Positions 19,192-29,218 of a stretch of 45,281 nucleotides of DNA are shown here, piece by piece. The stretch is taken from positions 1-45,281 of the forward strand of contig DAIEHR010000247.1 in NCBI GenBank assembly GCA_027353465.1, read 5' to 3'. Numbering within the stretch: the first letter of the stretch is position 1; each line of letters begins with the position of its first letter. Both the position numbers and the translations under genes were made by a program. The notes under the pieces were generated by a model. It had not been told where the DNA came from, made no database searches, and saw only the letters and a program-made list of their open reading frames with translations. The stretch comes from Acetobacteraceae bacterium (GTDB lineage Bacteria; Pseudomonadota; Alphaproteobacteria; Acetobacterales; Acetobacteraceae).

Positions 19192-20546
19192 GCCCGTTCC
19201 AGTCCGAAATAGGCCAGCCGTGTCCTGAAGCCCGGCCGGGTTCTACTGACCCGGTACCGGCCACGTAGTTTGCCGTCTGGTGTTTCACCTTCATTTTCGA
19301 GTTGGAAGATGTCGTTCATAATGACCACATCACCTTCCATGCCGCACACCTCGGTCACCTGGGTGACACGTCGGCCGCCGTCACGCTGGCGCTCCACCTG
19401 AACCATCAGATGTACGGCGCCGACGATTTGGGTGCGGATAGCGCGGGAGGAGAGGCCCATCTTTCCCATTTGCACCATATTCTCGATGCGGGTCAGGGCA
19501 TCGCGGGTCGTATTGGCGTGGACAGTGGACATACTACCATCGTGGCCCGTGTTCATGGCCTGTAGCATATCGAAGGCCTCCTCGGACCGTACCTCGCCGA
19601 TGATGATGCGGTCAGGGCGCATTCGCAGGGCGTTGCGCATCAGATCGCGCTGACTGACCTCGCCCCGGCCTTCCAGGCTGGGGGGGCGGGTTTCCATCCG
19701 AACCACATGCGGCTGTTGCAATTGAAGTTCCGCGGCGTCTTCAACCGTAATGATACGTTCGCTGGGATCGATCATGCGTGACATGGCATTCAGCAGCGTC
19801 GTCTTGCCCGCCCCCGTGCCGCCTGAGATAATCACGTTCAAACGGGAGCGCCCGGCGATTTCAAGCACCCGCGCGACCGGTGATGTCATGGCGCCCAGCT
19901 CGATCAACTTGGCGAAGTCGATCGCTTTCTTGCTGAATTTGCGGATCGACAGGTAAGGCCCGTCCAATGCGAGTGGAGGGAACACGATGTTGACGCGGCT
20001 TCCGTCCTTCAGGCGCGCATCGACCATGGGGCTGCTTTCGTCGATCCGCCGTCCCACCCCGGCGGCGATGCGCTGGCATATATTTGCCAGGTGAGCGGTG
20101 TCACGGAAGCGGGCAGTGGAGGCTTCCATTCTGCCGCGACGTTCGACGAAAACGCTTGTCGGACCATTCACCATGATATCCGCGATCTGGTCGTCGGCCA
20201 GGAGCGCCTCCAGCGGTCCCAGGCCAAGCATGTCGTTCACGAGGTCGCCGGCGAGCGCACGCTGTTCGCGGGCGTTCAATTGGACATGCCGTTCCGAAGC
20301 GATATCAGAGATCAGACGTTCGACCTCGATCTGTAGTCGTTCGGGCGCGGTTGACGCTACGGCGACTGGATCGATCCGAGCCAAACAGAGTGTCCGGAGT
20401 TCCAGCAGGGCGGATGCGTGACTTTGCCCTTGGTCCACACGGACCGACGGGTTCAGGGGTCCGGTCACCCTTGAGCCCACGGACGTGGGGGGTGGCACGA
20501 CGGCTCCTGGCGTACGGCGGCCGAATGTCTGTGGCTCCATACTCAT
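19158..20546 (-). CDS. cpaF: Pilus/secretion ATPase CpaF/TadA
   Basis: LNVIISGGTGAGKTTLLNAMSRMID (Walker A), ERIITVEDAAELQLQQPHVVRMETRPP, MRPDRIIIGEVRSEEAFDMLQAMNTGHDGSMSTVHANT. Confidence 0.96.
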   Translation of the reverse strand: MSMEPQTFGRRTPGAVVPPPTSVGSRVTGPLNPSVRVDQGQSHASALLELRTLCLARIDPVAVASTAPERLQIEVERLISDIASERHVQLNAREQRALAGDLVNDMLGLGPLEALLADDQIADIMVNGPTSVFVERRGRMEASTARFRDTAHLANICQRIAAGVGRRIDESSPMVDARLKDGSRVNIVFPPLALDGPYLSIRKFSKKAIDFAKLIELGAMTSPVARVLEIAGRSRLNVIISGGTGAGKTTLLNAMSRMIDPSERIITVEDAAELQLQQPHVVRMETRPPSLEGRGEVSQRDLMRNALRMRPDRIIIGEVRSEEAFDMLQAMNTGHDGSMSTVHANTTRDALTRIENMVQMGKMGLSSRAIRTQIVGAVHLMVQVERQRDGGRRVTQVTEVCGMEGDVVIMNDIFQLENEGETPDGKLRGRYRVSRTRPGFRTRLAYFGLERAWMSAMEDAEL

Positions 20547-21814
20547 TTCTTTTTCCAGAATTGCCAGATCGGCTTTCTGTCGTCTCCGCGCCTAGCGGTA
20601 ACGGCGGCCGCCGAGGTGTCCAGAAGGGGGTTGAACGCGACCAGCCGCGCCAGATCGCGAACACGAAGTTGCAAGAAACCGCGTTCCCGGACAGCGATTT
20701 CACCCATGTTGGCATCAATCGCCAACCGCTTCGGCAGGTCGGGAATGGTCATGTCCACCCGGAACTGCAACGCATCTTCGATCTGCGTAAGGGTCAAAGC
20801 ACCAGGCATGTCGAGGCGGTTTAGGACCAATACTGTCGGAGACTGGAGCTTCTGACCGTCATGCAAAGCCCGAAGCCGGAGCGTGTCGCGAACGCCGGCC
20901 AGCGTCGGTTCGAACACGATCACGCGCTGGCTTGCCATGTCCAACAGGTCCCGATACAGCGGCGCGGGTTGAAATGGCACGTCGATGACAATGAAATTAT
21001 AGCGTCGGCGCAGCGCGGCCAGCAGGCGGGGGGCCGCGTCCGGGGCGCAAACCGGCCGGTCGTCCATCGATTCCTGGCCCGCCAGCACATGCAAGCGATC
21101 TTTCAGCACCTGGGCCGCGCGTTCGACAAACAGGTCGTCGATGCGGTCTGGCATCTCCAGCGCGGCACGCAGTCCGGGTCCAGTTGGCGCATTCAGGTAC
21201 AAAGCGGCGGTGCCGGTATGAAGATCTGGATCCAGCAGCAATGTATGGCGGCTTCGTATCACCCCGAACTGCCAGGCAAGGCTTGCGGCCAAGGTAGTGG
21301 CGCCAACACCGCCACGGGCACCGGTAATCGTGATGACCCGGCCACCGCTCGGTTCCTGTATGTCGGTATGCTGCCCCAGGATGATCGGCACAAACAGCCG
21401 CATCACCATCGCTCGGGTCAGAGGCTTTGGCAGGTATTCCCGCACGCCCATGCCGCGAGTGACCTCGCGATAGAAATCGAGATTGTTGATTTCACCGATG
21501 ACCAGGACACGGACGTCCGGCTCCACCACCTGCGACAGGTCCAGCAGCGCGGTAAGGGGTTCATCCTCGCCGCTGATATCGACGATCAGGCTATAGGGCG
21601 TCGGCAGCTTGTGCAGCGCGGTGATCGCCGAACGAATACCGCCCTTGTGGATATCGAACGGCTCCGCGGTCGCTTCAGCCAGACCGTCGCGCAGCATCAG
21701 TTCGGCCTGCGCATCAGCGACGAACGCCAACAACAGAGCCCGGCCAGCACCCAGGATGGGCGTGGTCTCAAGCTCCCGTTTGCCGCCAGGCAGGCTGCCA
21801 TCCGCTGCCATCAA
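20543..21814 (-). CDS. cpaE: Pilus assembly ATPase CpaE/TadZ
   Basis: Receiver-like N-terminus plus VITITGARGGVGATTLAASLAWQFG deviant Walker A; overlaps cpaF. Confidence 0.9.
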   Translation of the reverse strand: MMAADGSLPGGKRELETTPILGAGRALLLAFVADAQAELMLRDGLAEATAEPFDIHKGGIRSAITALHKLPTPYSLIVDISGEDEPLTALLDLSQVVEPDVRVLVIGEINNLDFYREVTRGMGVREYLPKPLTRAMVMRLFVPIILGQHTDIQEPSGGRVITITGARGGVGATTLAASLAWQFGVIRSRHTLLLDPDLHTGTAALYLNAPTGPGLRAALEMPDRIDDLFVERAAQVLKDRLHVLAGQESMDDRPVCAPDAAPRLLAALRRRYNFIVIDVPFQPAPLYRDLLDMASQRVIVFEPTLAGVRDTLRLRALHDGQKLQSPTVLVLNRLDMPGALTLTQIEDALQFRVDMTIPDLPKRLAIDANMGEIAVRERGFLQLRVRDLARLVAFNPLLDTSAAAVTARRGDDRKPIWQFWKKK

Positions 21815-22125
21815 TTGGGCCCGGAAGTAACAGCGGGGCTGGGGGCCGCGCTGCTGCTGCTGCCACTGCTGCTGCTGTCCAGGAGCGGCTTCACGCGTCC
21901 GTTGCGTAGCCGATCGATAGCCGCCGCCGCCTGATAGCCGTCCGCGGCTTCGGTACCGCGCCCATGCGCGAGGTCGGCTGGATTTGCAGCCATCGCCGCC
22001 AGATTCGATTTGTTAACCCCGGTGGCGTGCCAGGCGTCCGCGCGATCAAAAGCACCCAGATCGTCGCAGCCGGCCAATAGGGTTAGTAAGCAAGCCGCGA
22101 TTGCCATACGCGAAAGGTAGATCAT
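21811..22125 (-). CDS. Short CpaD-like lipoprotein (104 aa)
   Basis: MIYLSRMAIAACLLTLLAGCDD lipobox; HATGVNKSNLAAMAANPADLAHGRGTEAADGYQAAAAIDRLRNGRVKPL resembles the CpaD C-terminal region; located between cpaE and cpaC. Confidence 0.65.
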   Translation of the reverse strand: MIYLSRMAIAACLLTLLAGCDDLGAFDRADAWHATGVNKSNLAAMAANPADLAHGRGTEAADGYQAAAAIDRLRNGRVKPLLDSSSSGSSSSAAPSPAVTSGPN

Positions 22126-23609
22126 TGCACGATAAATCCGGCTGCACCTGGAATGCGCGTGGCCTTCACCGGCGTCGTTCGTCCGACCTGACGCAGCAAC
22201 AGAATGCGCTCCAGATCGGTTGGAGGCGTATAGGCCTCGTCTGGCGTATGCAGCGCTGTCGGGTCGCGCACCGGACGAACAATGAAGGGGGTAACGATAA
22301 TAACAAGCTCACTTTCATTACGTTGAAAGCTGTCCGAGCGGAAAAGCGCGCCTATGATTGGCAACTCGCCAAGAAATGGAATGGCGCTGGTGCCTTGGGT
22401 TACGCTGTCCTGCAGCAGGCCGGCGATCGCAAAGCTGTCTCCGCTGCCAACCTCCACGGTCGTGTCCGCGCGCCGCACGGTCAGTGCGGGCACGCTGATA
22501 CTGTTGTTACCAGTACTAAGCTGTACAGCGCCTTGGCTTGTTAACTGGCTTACTTCGGGACGCACGTGAACGTTGATGTGCCCGTCGCTCATGACGGTGG
22601 GAACGAACGACAGATTGATACCGTATTGCTTGAAATCAACAGTGATCGCGTTGTTCTGCTGACTGATTGGGATGGGAAACTCGCCCCCCACCAGGAAGCT
22701 GGCTGGCTCACCGCTCATGGTTGTTAAATTCGGTTCGGCCAGCATATGCACGAGATTGTCTTGGGCCAGAGCGTCGATCACGCCGCTAAGATTCGTTTGG
22801 CCCCCGGCATAGGATCCTGTCAGGGCATTTGGGGACGCGCTGTTGGCGGTAAACGCATTACTGGTCGTCAGGCCGATCGCAGCATACTTTCCAAGTCCCT
22901 GAAGTGATTGCCAATTTACCCCTAGTTCGCGTGACACGCTTCGCGACATTTCCGCGATCCGAACGTGCAAGCTGATCTGGGTGGACGATGCAACGGTCAG
23001 CCGGTTATCGGCGGTCTGCTTGTCGGTCAAAAATGCCCGCGCCAAACTTATCACCCGGTCCGCGTCTGCCGGTGTAGCAACCTGACCGCTGACCGAAAGG
23101 CCGGTTGGGAGTGTCTCGACGCGGATGTTGCTGCCGGGCATTGCCCGAGCGATGGTGGCTGACGCCTCCGCGGCGCTGTAAGCCGATGGCTTTATGGTGA
23201 TCTGATACTGCGCTACGGCATGGCCGGCTTCATCCATGGCTGCCAGGGTCGTGCGTCCCGGGGTCGCCCCGAATACGAACAGCGTACTTGGGCTGGCCGG
23301 ACGTACTTCAGCGATCTTGGGGTCAGCCACAAACACGTTGGCGATGGCAGCCGGCAGGTTAAGCACACGGCCCGTTCCCGATTCCAGCACCAGTTGAACG
23401 ATGCGACCATGATCCCGCGGGTCACTGGGCATTTGGGATATGTTGATCGGCAAGGCGTTGCGATTTGTCGCCGGCGAAACGCCCTGTGCCCCGGCTATCG
23501 GCTTTGGAATCGCCAACCGCGCCAGCGGGTCCGCGTTGACCGGACCCGTTTGGGCAAAGCCAGCATGGCACGTCAGGGCCAGCATTCCCACGGTTGCAAG
23601 CAGTCGCAT
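22122..23609 (-). CDS. cpaC: Outer membrane secretin CpaC/RcpA
   Basis: BON-like and secretin region: LVHMLAEPNLTTMSGEPASFLVGGEFPIPI, VEVGSGDSFAIAGLLQDSVTQGTSAIPFLGELPIIGALFRSDSFQRNESELVIIVTPFIVRPV. Confidence 0.95.
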   Translation of the reverse strand: MRLLATVGMLALTCHAGFAQTGPVNADPLARLAIPKPIAGAQGVSPATNRNALPINISQMPSDPRDHGRIVQLVLESGTGRVLNLPAAIANVFVADPKIAEVRPASPSTLFVFGATPGRTTLAAMDEAGHAVAQYQITIKPSAYSAAEASATIARAMPGSNIRVETLPTGLSVSGQVATPADADRVISLARAFLTDKQTADNRLTVASSTQISLHVRIAEMSRSVSRELGVNWQSLQGLGKYAAIGLTTSNAFTANSASPNALTGSYAGGQTNLSGVIDALAQDNLVHMLAEPNLTTMSGEPASFLVGGEFPIPISQQNNAITVDFKQYGINLSFVPTVMSDGHINVHVRPEVSQLTSQGAVQLSTGNNSISVPALTVRRADTTVEVGSGDSFAIAGLLQDSVTQGTSAIPFLGELPIIGALFRSDSFQRNESELVIIVTPFIVRPVRDPTALHTPDEAYTPPTDLERILLLRQVGRTTPVKATRIPGAAGFIVQ

Positions 23610-24535
23610 CAGAAATGAAACTCCTTGCTGTCCAGGCTACCTTGGAAGATATGCACCATCGGTGGCGTCTTACGGGGACCGCCGCCGCCAAGCGCGGGCG
23701 AAACGTCGCCGGCCCAGGTAACGCCACCCGTCGTCGCGGGGTTGGTGGGGAGCGGCGTGGCGTTCGCCTCGGGAGTGGCAGCGCGATCGCCCGGACCCGC
23801 CGATGCAGCCGCGGCCGCTGTATTGTCGCCGCTTCCGTCGGCGGCACGTACCGACAACGACAGCTTCCCCAAGCGCCCCGCAACCAAGACCCGCTCCGCC
23901 TGGATCGACGTCACCTCTAAGGTTGCGGTTCGATTGACTTGCGTCGCGGGCACATCGGGCGCCTGCCCTTGGGCGATTTGTTGATCTACAGCAATGACAC
24001 GAGCGTCTGACAAGACAGTTTCGGCCGCCACACGACGGCCCGCGGCTATCATTGGGTCATCCAAGGTTTGTGTCAGTATGACGTCCACACGATCGCCCGG
24101 CCAAATGAGGCCGGCGGTCCCGCTGACAGCATCAACCGCTACCGTTATCGCTCGCAGATTTGGACCCAGCACGGCAGCCAGGAACCCATGATCGCCCGGG
24201 TGGACGACGTCACCAGGCAATATCGGCTGAGCCGCAGCCATGCCGCGGCGAATCATTGCCCCAATCAGGCCGCTTCGGCCCATCGGCGTATCCAGACTTG
24301 CGCCCGATGGAACATCTGTTTGGGCCAAATCCTGTGCCACCAGATCTTCTGGCTTGACCAGGGATCCGCCTCGGAGCGCATGGGCGGCAACGAGAATTGA
24401 TACTTTCACGGGAACATTTGCGGGCATCGCCGCCACCGGGGTGGCAGCAGGCGCCGCTAATAGGATCCAGGCCACAGCGCCCCCGCCGATAACGGTGATG
24501 GCTAATATGCCGAAGAGGGCAATTTTCAAAAGCAT
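23609..24535 (-). CDS. cpaB: Flp pilus assembly protein CpaB/RcpC
   Basis: N-terminal TM, VKVSILVAAHALRGGSLVKPEDLV (SAF-like), AITVAVDAVSGTAGLIWPGDRVDVILTQ. Confidence 0.9.
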   Translation of the reverse strand: MLLKIALFGILAITVIGGGAVAWILLAAPAATPVAAMPANVPVKVSILVAAHALRGGSLVKPEDLVAQDLAQTDVPSGASLDTPMGRSGLIGAMIRRGMAAAQPILPGDVVHPGDHGFLAAVLGPNLRAITVAVDAVSGTAGLIWPGDRVDVILTQTLDDPMIAAGRRVAAETVLSDARVIAVDQQIAQGQAPDVPATQVNRTATLEVTSIQAERVLVAGRLGKLSLSVRAADGSGDNTAAAAASAGPGDRAATPEANATPLPTNPATTGGVTWAGDVSPALGGGGPRKTPPMVHIFQGSLDSKEFHF

Positions 24536-24539
24536 CGCC

Positions 24540-25100
24540 CTACCCCCTGAAGAGAACAAGCAGCGTGCCGACCACTATAGCCGAGGCATAAGGCAAGTGA
24601 CGGCCGCGCCCGATCCGATACCGCTCGGCACGCAAGATGCGTTGGAAAAACGCTTTTGGCCGGGTAGGTTTTATTGGCGGGGCTACGAACCGGTGCAGCA
24701 ACAAATAGACGATCGAAAGACCGCCCCCGGCCAGCGCAATCTTAAGCAACAGGTCCAGGGCCATGAGCGGGGGCACCAAGAGCCCGCATGCCGCGAGCAG
24801 TTTCACATCGCCCCCGCCCAGCCAGCCACGCTTCCAACAGATTGAAGCTCCGAAGAATATAATACAAAATGTAAAAATACCGCCGAGGAAAGATCCACTT
24901 AAAACTCGATTCGTGCATCCGATGACAATAATAAATGCCGCAACCCAATTGGGAATCGTTCGGAACGCAAGGTCATGCAGGGCGGCGAACAACAGAATTA
25001 CGGTCGCCAGCGCAACCGGAACCGTATTTGCCGCATTGACCGCGGTAAGCGACATCAGCTGCACCAAAGGCGCCTCTGAGAATGCGGCATGCGCGGCCAT
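24540..25100 (-). CDS. cpaA: A24 prepilin peptidase CpaA/TadV
   Basis: LHDLAFRTIPNWVA and GGGDVKLLAACGLL catalytic Asp motifs; multiple TM segments. Confidence 0.9.
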   Translation of the reverse strand: MAAHAAFSEAPLVQLMSLTAVNAANTVPVALATVILLFAALHDLAFRTIPNWVAAFIIVIGCTNRVLSGSFLGGIFTFCIIFFGASICWKRGWLGGGDVKLLAACGLLVPPLMALDLLLKIALAGGGLSIVYLLLHRFVAPPIKPTRPKAFFQRILRAERYRIGRGRHLPYASAIVVGTLLVLFRG

Positions 25101-25130
25101 AGTATACTCAGCTAGGAAGAGGCTTGCGTA

Positions 25131-25319
25131 TCACTTGCCGACCGCAGTTCCGACATGGGTGGAAATATTGGTGAACGTGGTGGCAAGATTTGTGCCCAAC
25201 GTCGTTACCGCCGTAATGATGGCCACCGCGATGAGAGCGGCGATAAGGCCGTATTCCAGCGCTGTTACCCCACGCTTGTCGCGCTTGATAGCGGTCAGGC
25301 AAACGAAAATTTTCGACAT
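25131..25319 (-). CDS. flp: Flp-family type IVb pilin
   Basis: MSKIFVCLTAIKRDKRGVTALEYGLIAALIAVAIITAVTTLGTNLATTFTNISTHVGTAVGK; strong SD AGGAGG upstream. Confidence 0.95.
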   Translation of the reverse strand: MSKIFVCLTAIKRDKRGVTALEYGLIAALIAVAIITAVTTLGTNLATTFTNISTHVGTAVGK

Positions 25320-25363
25320 GTTGTTGATCCTCCTATACGGGTATCCTCTTTTAGAGATAGTCA

Positions 25364-25375
25364 TTTTCGCGAAAA
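25364..25375. promoter_or_regulatory. 12-bp palindrome TTTTCGCGAAAA upstream of flp
   Basis: Perfect dyad about 45 bp upstream of the flp start; function unknown. Confidence 0.3.
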
Positions 25376-25534
25376 ATCCACTTCGAGATTTTTTGGGTAA
25401 GGAACGCGCCGGTTGTCTCCGACACCTCTGGGTCCGCAATATAGATCTGTGGTGGCGTTTCGCCGGCGGTACCTATTTATTTACTAGTCGGCATGGGGGC
25501 CGAATTACCAGGCAGACTACCCGCGGGATCGAAT

Positions 25535-26389
25535 ATGACCGAACACGGCACAGGCAAGGGGCTCGGGTTACCGAAGGGGGTTGGCAGGCGCGGTTTGGCT
25601 CTTGCTGGCGCTGGCGTGATCGGTTTGACAGCGGTTGCACGGTTACAACCCGCGCAGGCGACGTCGATGACGCGAGAAATAGCGGACATGACCTGGATCG
25701 AGGTCCGTGAAGCCATCAAGGGCGGCTTTCGGACAGTCATTGTCCCGAGCGGCGGCCTAGAGCAGAATGGTCCGCATATGGTCATCGGCAAGCATGACTA
25801 TATCGTTCGTTGGGCGGCACGGCGAATCGCGGCCGAACTCGGTGATGTCCTGGTCGCACCCGTTGTCTCATATGTACCGGAAGGCGATTACGACCCACCC
25901 ACTGGCAACATGCAATTTCCTGGAACACTTGGAGTGCCCCCCGCTACTTTCGCCGCGGTTCTGGAAGGAATCGCCAGAAGCCTAAAAGCCGCCGGTTTCG
26001 AAGCGATCTGCTTCATCGCCGACCATGGCTGGTCAATCGGCCCACAAGCGGATGTCGCTTCCAAGCTGAACCGGGAGTGGCACGGTAATGGCCCGCGCGT
26101 CATTGCCGTTGATTCCTATTATGCGGACGCCGCCGAAGCGGCCTACCTACGCTCGGAGGGGGAAACCGAGGCGGATATCGGCGAACACGCAACCATCGCT
26201 GACACGTCGGAGTTGATGGCGGTCCATCCAGACGGTGTGGACCTTGCGCGCCTGCGGGACTACCCGCGCGATGCGGGCGTCGTGGGCACGCCAGGCCACG
26301 CCAACGTCGCGCGCGGCGAGGCGCTGATGGCATTAAAGGTCAAAGCCGCGGTAGCCCAGATCTCCGCCGAACGGCGGCCGCGTGCATAA
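25535..26389 (+). CDS. Creatininase-family protein with N-terminal signal (possibly Tat)
   Basis: GRRGLALAGAGVIGLTAVARLQPAQA; VIVPSGGLEQNGPHMVIGKHDYIVRWAARRIA; CFIADHGWSIGPQ; HPDGVDL. Confidence 0.83.
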   Translation: MTEHGTGKGLGLPKGVGRRGLALAGAGVIGLTAVARLQPAQATSMTREIADMTWIEVREAIKGGFRTVIVPSGGLEQNGPHMVIGKHDYIVRWAARRIAAELGDVLVAPVVSYVPEGDYDPPTGNMQFPGTLGVPPATFAAVLEGIARSLKAAGFEAICFIADHGWSIGPQADVASKLNREWHGNGPRVIAVDSYYADAAEAAYLRSEGETEADIGEHATIADTSELMAVHPDGVDLARLRDYPRDAGVVGTPGHANVARGEALMALKVKAAVAQISAERRPRA

Positions 26390-27230
26390 CGTGTTCGGCA
26401 TCCTCACGCAGTGTGCGACCTCAACACTGTCGGCTCTGCGAGATACGGCAATTCTGGGAATTATATTTTTTGTGGTTGCGTGGTTCGCCTCGCCTTGCAA
26501 TCCCCAGGCGCCATGGTGGCGCAAGTCCGGGTTGATGACAGATATTTGTTTCGCGATCATTCCCCGGACGATCGTTGTTTACGGACAGGTGGTCCTGATA
26601 GCCGCAGGGATGAACATTTTCTTCGGAAACATCGGCCCGGCGGACATTGAAGCCTTCCTGAGCCAGGGACATGGCATCCTGTCGGAACTGCCGTTCTGGC
26701 AAAAGACCATCCTGTACCTTCTAGGCAATGATCTGATCATGTATCTAACGCACCGTTTATTTCACACGGTGCGATTGTGGCGTTTCCATGCCGTACATCA
26801 TTCGTCGGAATCTTTGGATTGGATTTCGGCGACCCGCTCCCATCCCGTGGATCAAATTTTCCATAGTGGCTTATCCGACGCCATTATGATTCTGATCGGC
26901 ATCCCCACGGAGGTCATTGGCTATCTGATACCATGGTCGATCGGCAGCGCTGCGCTTGTTCATGCCAATGTCAATTGGGATTTCGGCAAATTTCGTTACC
27001 TGCTCGCAAGCCCTATCTTCCACCGCTGGCATCATACAAGCTGCGAGCTTGGCGGCGGAAGCAACTTCGCAGGGACGTTCCCCATAATTGATCTTGTGTT
27101 CGGTACTTTTTATATGCCGAGAGGAGAACGACCTAGCGCCTTTGGCCTGCCGGATCGTTCCTATCCCAGGACTTTCTTGGGCCAGATAGCAGCGCCGTTT
27201 TTTATTGCCAGGACCAGGAATGGGGGTTGA
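26382..27230 (+). CDS. Sterol desaturase / fatty acid hydroxylase family membrane protein
   Basis: Histidine boxes HRLFH, HAVHHSSE, HRWHHTS with multiple TM helices; start overlaps the stop of the creatininase-family gene. Confidence 0.92.
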   Translation: MHNVFGILTQCATSTLSALRDTAILGIIFFVVAWFASPCNPQAPWWRKSGLMTDICFAIIPRTIVVYGQVVLIAAGMNIFFGNIGPADIEAFLSQGHGILSELPFWQKTILYLLGNDLIMYLTHRLFHTVRLWRFHAVHHSSESLDWISATRSHPVDQIFHSGLSDAIMILIGIPTEVIGYLIPWSIGSAALVHANVNWDFGKFRYLLASPIFHRWHHTSCELGGGSNFAGTFPIIDLVFGTFYMPRGERPSAFGLPDRSYPRTFLGQIAAPFFIARTRNGG

Positions 27231-27285
27231 ACTAGCTTTCGAAATCGCTTGATCAACGTCGCTTGCTGATCAAATACCCGGTGCC

Positions 27286-29010
27286 CTACGACGCTTGCGC
27301 TTTCAAGCGGCTGGTATGGTCGCGGACGGCGTTTACCATCGCGGACTTGAGTTCAGTAACCGCCGCGCCGACGCCGCGCGCATTGTCCAAAACCTCCGTT
27401 GCGCGCGCGCCTCCCTGTTGGGCATCGCCAGACACTTCCGCATTCAGTCGCTTCATCTCCGCGATCACGGTGGCCGTCTCGCCCGCGCCGCGCGCAATTT
27501 CGGCCGTTGCGCCACTTTGCTGCTCGATGGCAGTGACGATTGCGGTGGATATCTCGCTGACTTCCTCGATCGTCGCGCCAATACGCCCGACCGCGTCGGC
27601 GACACATGTGGCGGCGCTGCAAACCTCCGCGATCTGCTGGGTAATTTCCTCTGTGGAGTTGGCTGTCTGACGGGCGAGCTGTTTAACCTCGGCAGCAACG
27701 ACAGCGAAGCCCTTTCCCGCCTCCCCGGCGCGCGCAGCCTCAATCGTTGCATTCAACGCCAAAAGATTCGTCTTCGCGGCAATGCTTGAGATAAGATTTG
27801 CCACGGCGCCAATGCGACCCACGGTGTTGGTCAGCACCTGAATGGTGCCCCCAGCTTCGCCGCGGGCCGCGACGGCGCGGGTGATAGCGTCTGTCGAGCA
27901 ACCAACCTCGCGGTTGATTTCCGCGATGGATGCGGCCAACTGCTCCGCTGCGCTAGCGATTGTCTGCGAGTTGGCTAACGCCAACGAAGCCGCGTCGTTC
28001 GCTTCTCGGGCCGAAGTTCCCGTGCGTTCCGACAGGCTTCGCATATTATCCGCCGCCGCGGTTGTACCGTCGTTTCGTGCGGCAATCTCCGCCATCGCGG
28101 CACTTGCGGTATCTTCGATCGCTTGTGCCATATTAGCGAGCGCGAGACGTTGCGCCGTCTCGGCCCGTTGTTGGTCGTCCAAACGCGCAGCGGTCATCGC
28201 CCTGTTCGCATTTGCCTGGGTCCGAAAGACCTCAAGCGAGTTCGCCATCCGTCCGATCTCATTGGTTCGGTCGGATGCGGGTATCGCTATATCCAGGTGA
28301 CCGTCAGCCACCTGTTTGATGGCAAGGGTGATGCCAGCAAGCGGGCCAGTTATGCCATAACGCACCAGAAGCGATGCCAGGAGGGTAACGACAAGGATGG
28401 AGCCGATTGTTGCGACCGGAACAACGGTTGCCATCAGCGTGTGAAAATCCGCAAGTTCCATGACAGTTCGATCGACTTCCGCGGCATTGATTTTCGCTAG
28501 CATCACCACCGCATCGTTGACCGCCTGCCGGTTTGCCCTCGCAACATCGTTGTTCCCCAACTTAGAGGCGGCGGGGGCGCCCTGGGTTTTGCCAGCTTCT
28601 ACGATCGCCACGCGTAACTTGATGAAATCTTGTACTGCCAGCGAGCAGGGATCGAACAACCGCCGTTCTGAACCAGGGACAATGGCCGCCCACTCCGACA
28701 TACGTCGGTCGATCCTTTTCAGGTTGTCCATCAATGGTTTTGAGAATTTATCTACGTCTTTAGAACTCGTGGCCGCGTAAATGCCACGCGAGTCCATAAC
28801 GACAGCGTTAATCAACCCGTTGACCTGCTCGCCCAAAATGGCGCGAGCGGACGCCGCTTGCATATTCGATACCTTGGCGTTGTAAACGTCGGTGGTATAG
28901 AGACCGATCCAGGCGATGCTCGCGGCGGTGAAGGCCATCAAGCCGACCACACCGAAGACCCTGGCCGCGATACTCGTATTCCTGAATGACCGAGTGAAAT
29001 TCATATGCAT
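27286..29010 (-). CDS. Methyl-accepting chemotaxis protein
   Basis: Two TMs, HAMP, hairpin tip [46 protein letters not shown]. Start set at 29010, below a TATAAT -10-like box (29043-29048). Confidence 0.93.
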   Translation of the reverse strand: MHMNFTRSFRNTSIAARVFGVVGLMAFTAASIAWIGLYTTDVYNAKVSNMQAASARAILGEQVNGLINAVVMDSRGIYAATSSKDVDKFSKPLMDNLKRIDRRMSEWAAIVPGSERRLFDPCSLAVQDFIKLRVAIVEAGKTQGAPAASKLGNNDVARANRQAVNDAVVMLAKINAAEVDRTVMELADFHTLMATVVPVATIGSILVVTLLASLLVRYGITGPLAGITLAIKQVADGHLDIAIPASDRTNEIGRMANSLEVFRTQANANRAMTAARLDDQQRAETAQRLALANMAQAIEDTASAAMAEIAARNDGTTAAADNMRSLSERTGTSAREANDAASLALANSQTIASAAEQLAASIAEINREVGCSTDAITRAVAARGEAGGTIQVLTNTVGRIGAVANLISSIAAKTNLLALNATIEAARAGEAGKGFAVVAAEVKQLARQTANSTEEITQQIAEVCSAATCVADAVGRIGATIEEVSEISTAIVTAIEQQSGATAEIARGAGETATVIAEMKRLNAEVSGDAQQGGARATEVLDNARGVGAAVTELKSAMVNAVRDHTSRLKAQAS

Positions 29011-29218
29011 CAATCTGCCGTTAAAGAGGGCCACCTATGTCTATTATAGGCTGTATCGGGCCAATATAACCGATTCACGCAATAATTCGGGATTTTGTTA
29101 GGTTTGTGGCTCGAACATTGTCGGTGACCCGATTGCGCCAATGTGCGCCAGTTCCGCTCCAAGGGACCGCGCAATTCGGGTCCGAACGCCACGTTGTTGC
29201 GGTGCCGGCGCCCAACGA

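Noticed and set aside
20861-21934. 357-aa plus-strand ORF opposite cpaE/cpaD
   Set aside because: Shadow frame of clear CpaE coding sequence; composition typical of antisense translation.
25131-25439. 102-aa version of the Flp pilin
   Set aside because: The 40 extra N-terminal residues precede a strong AGGAGG SD and ATG at 25319; the short form matches Flp pilins.
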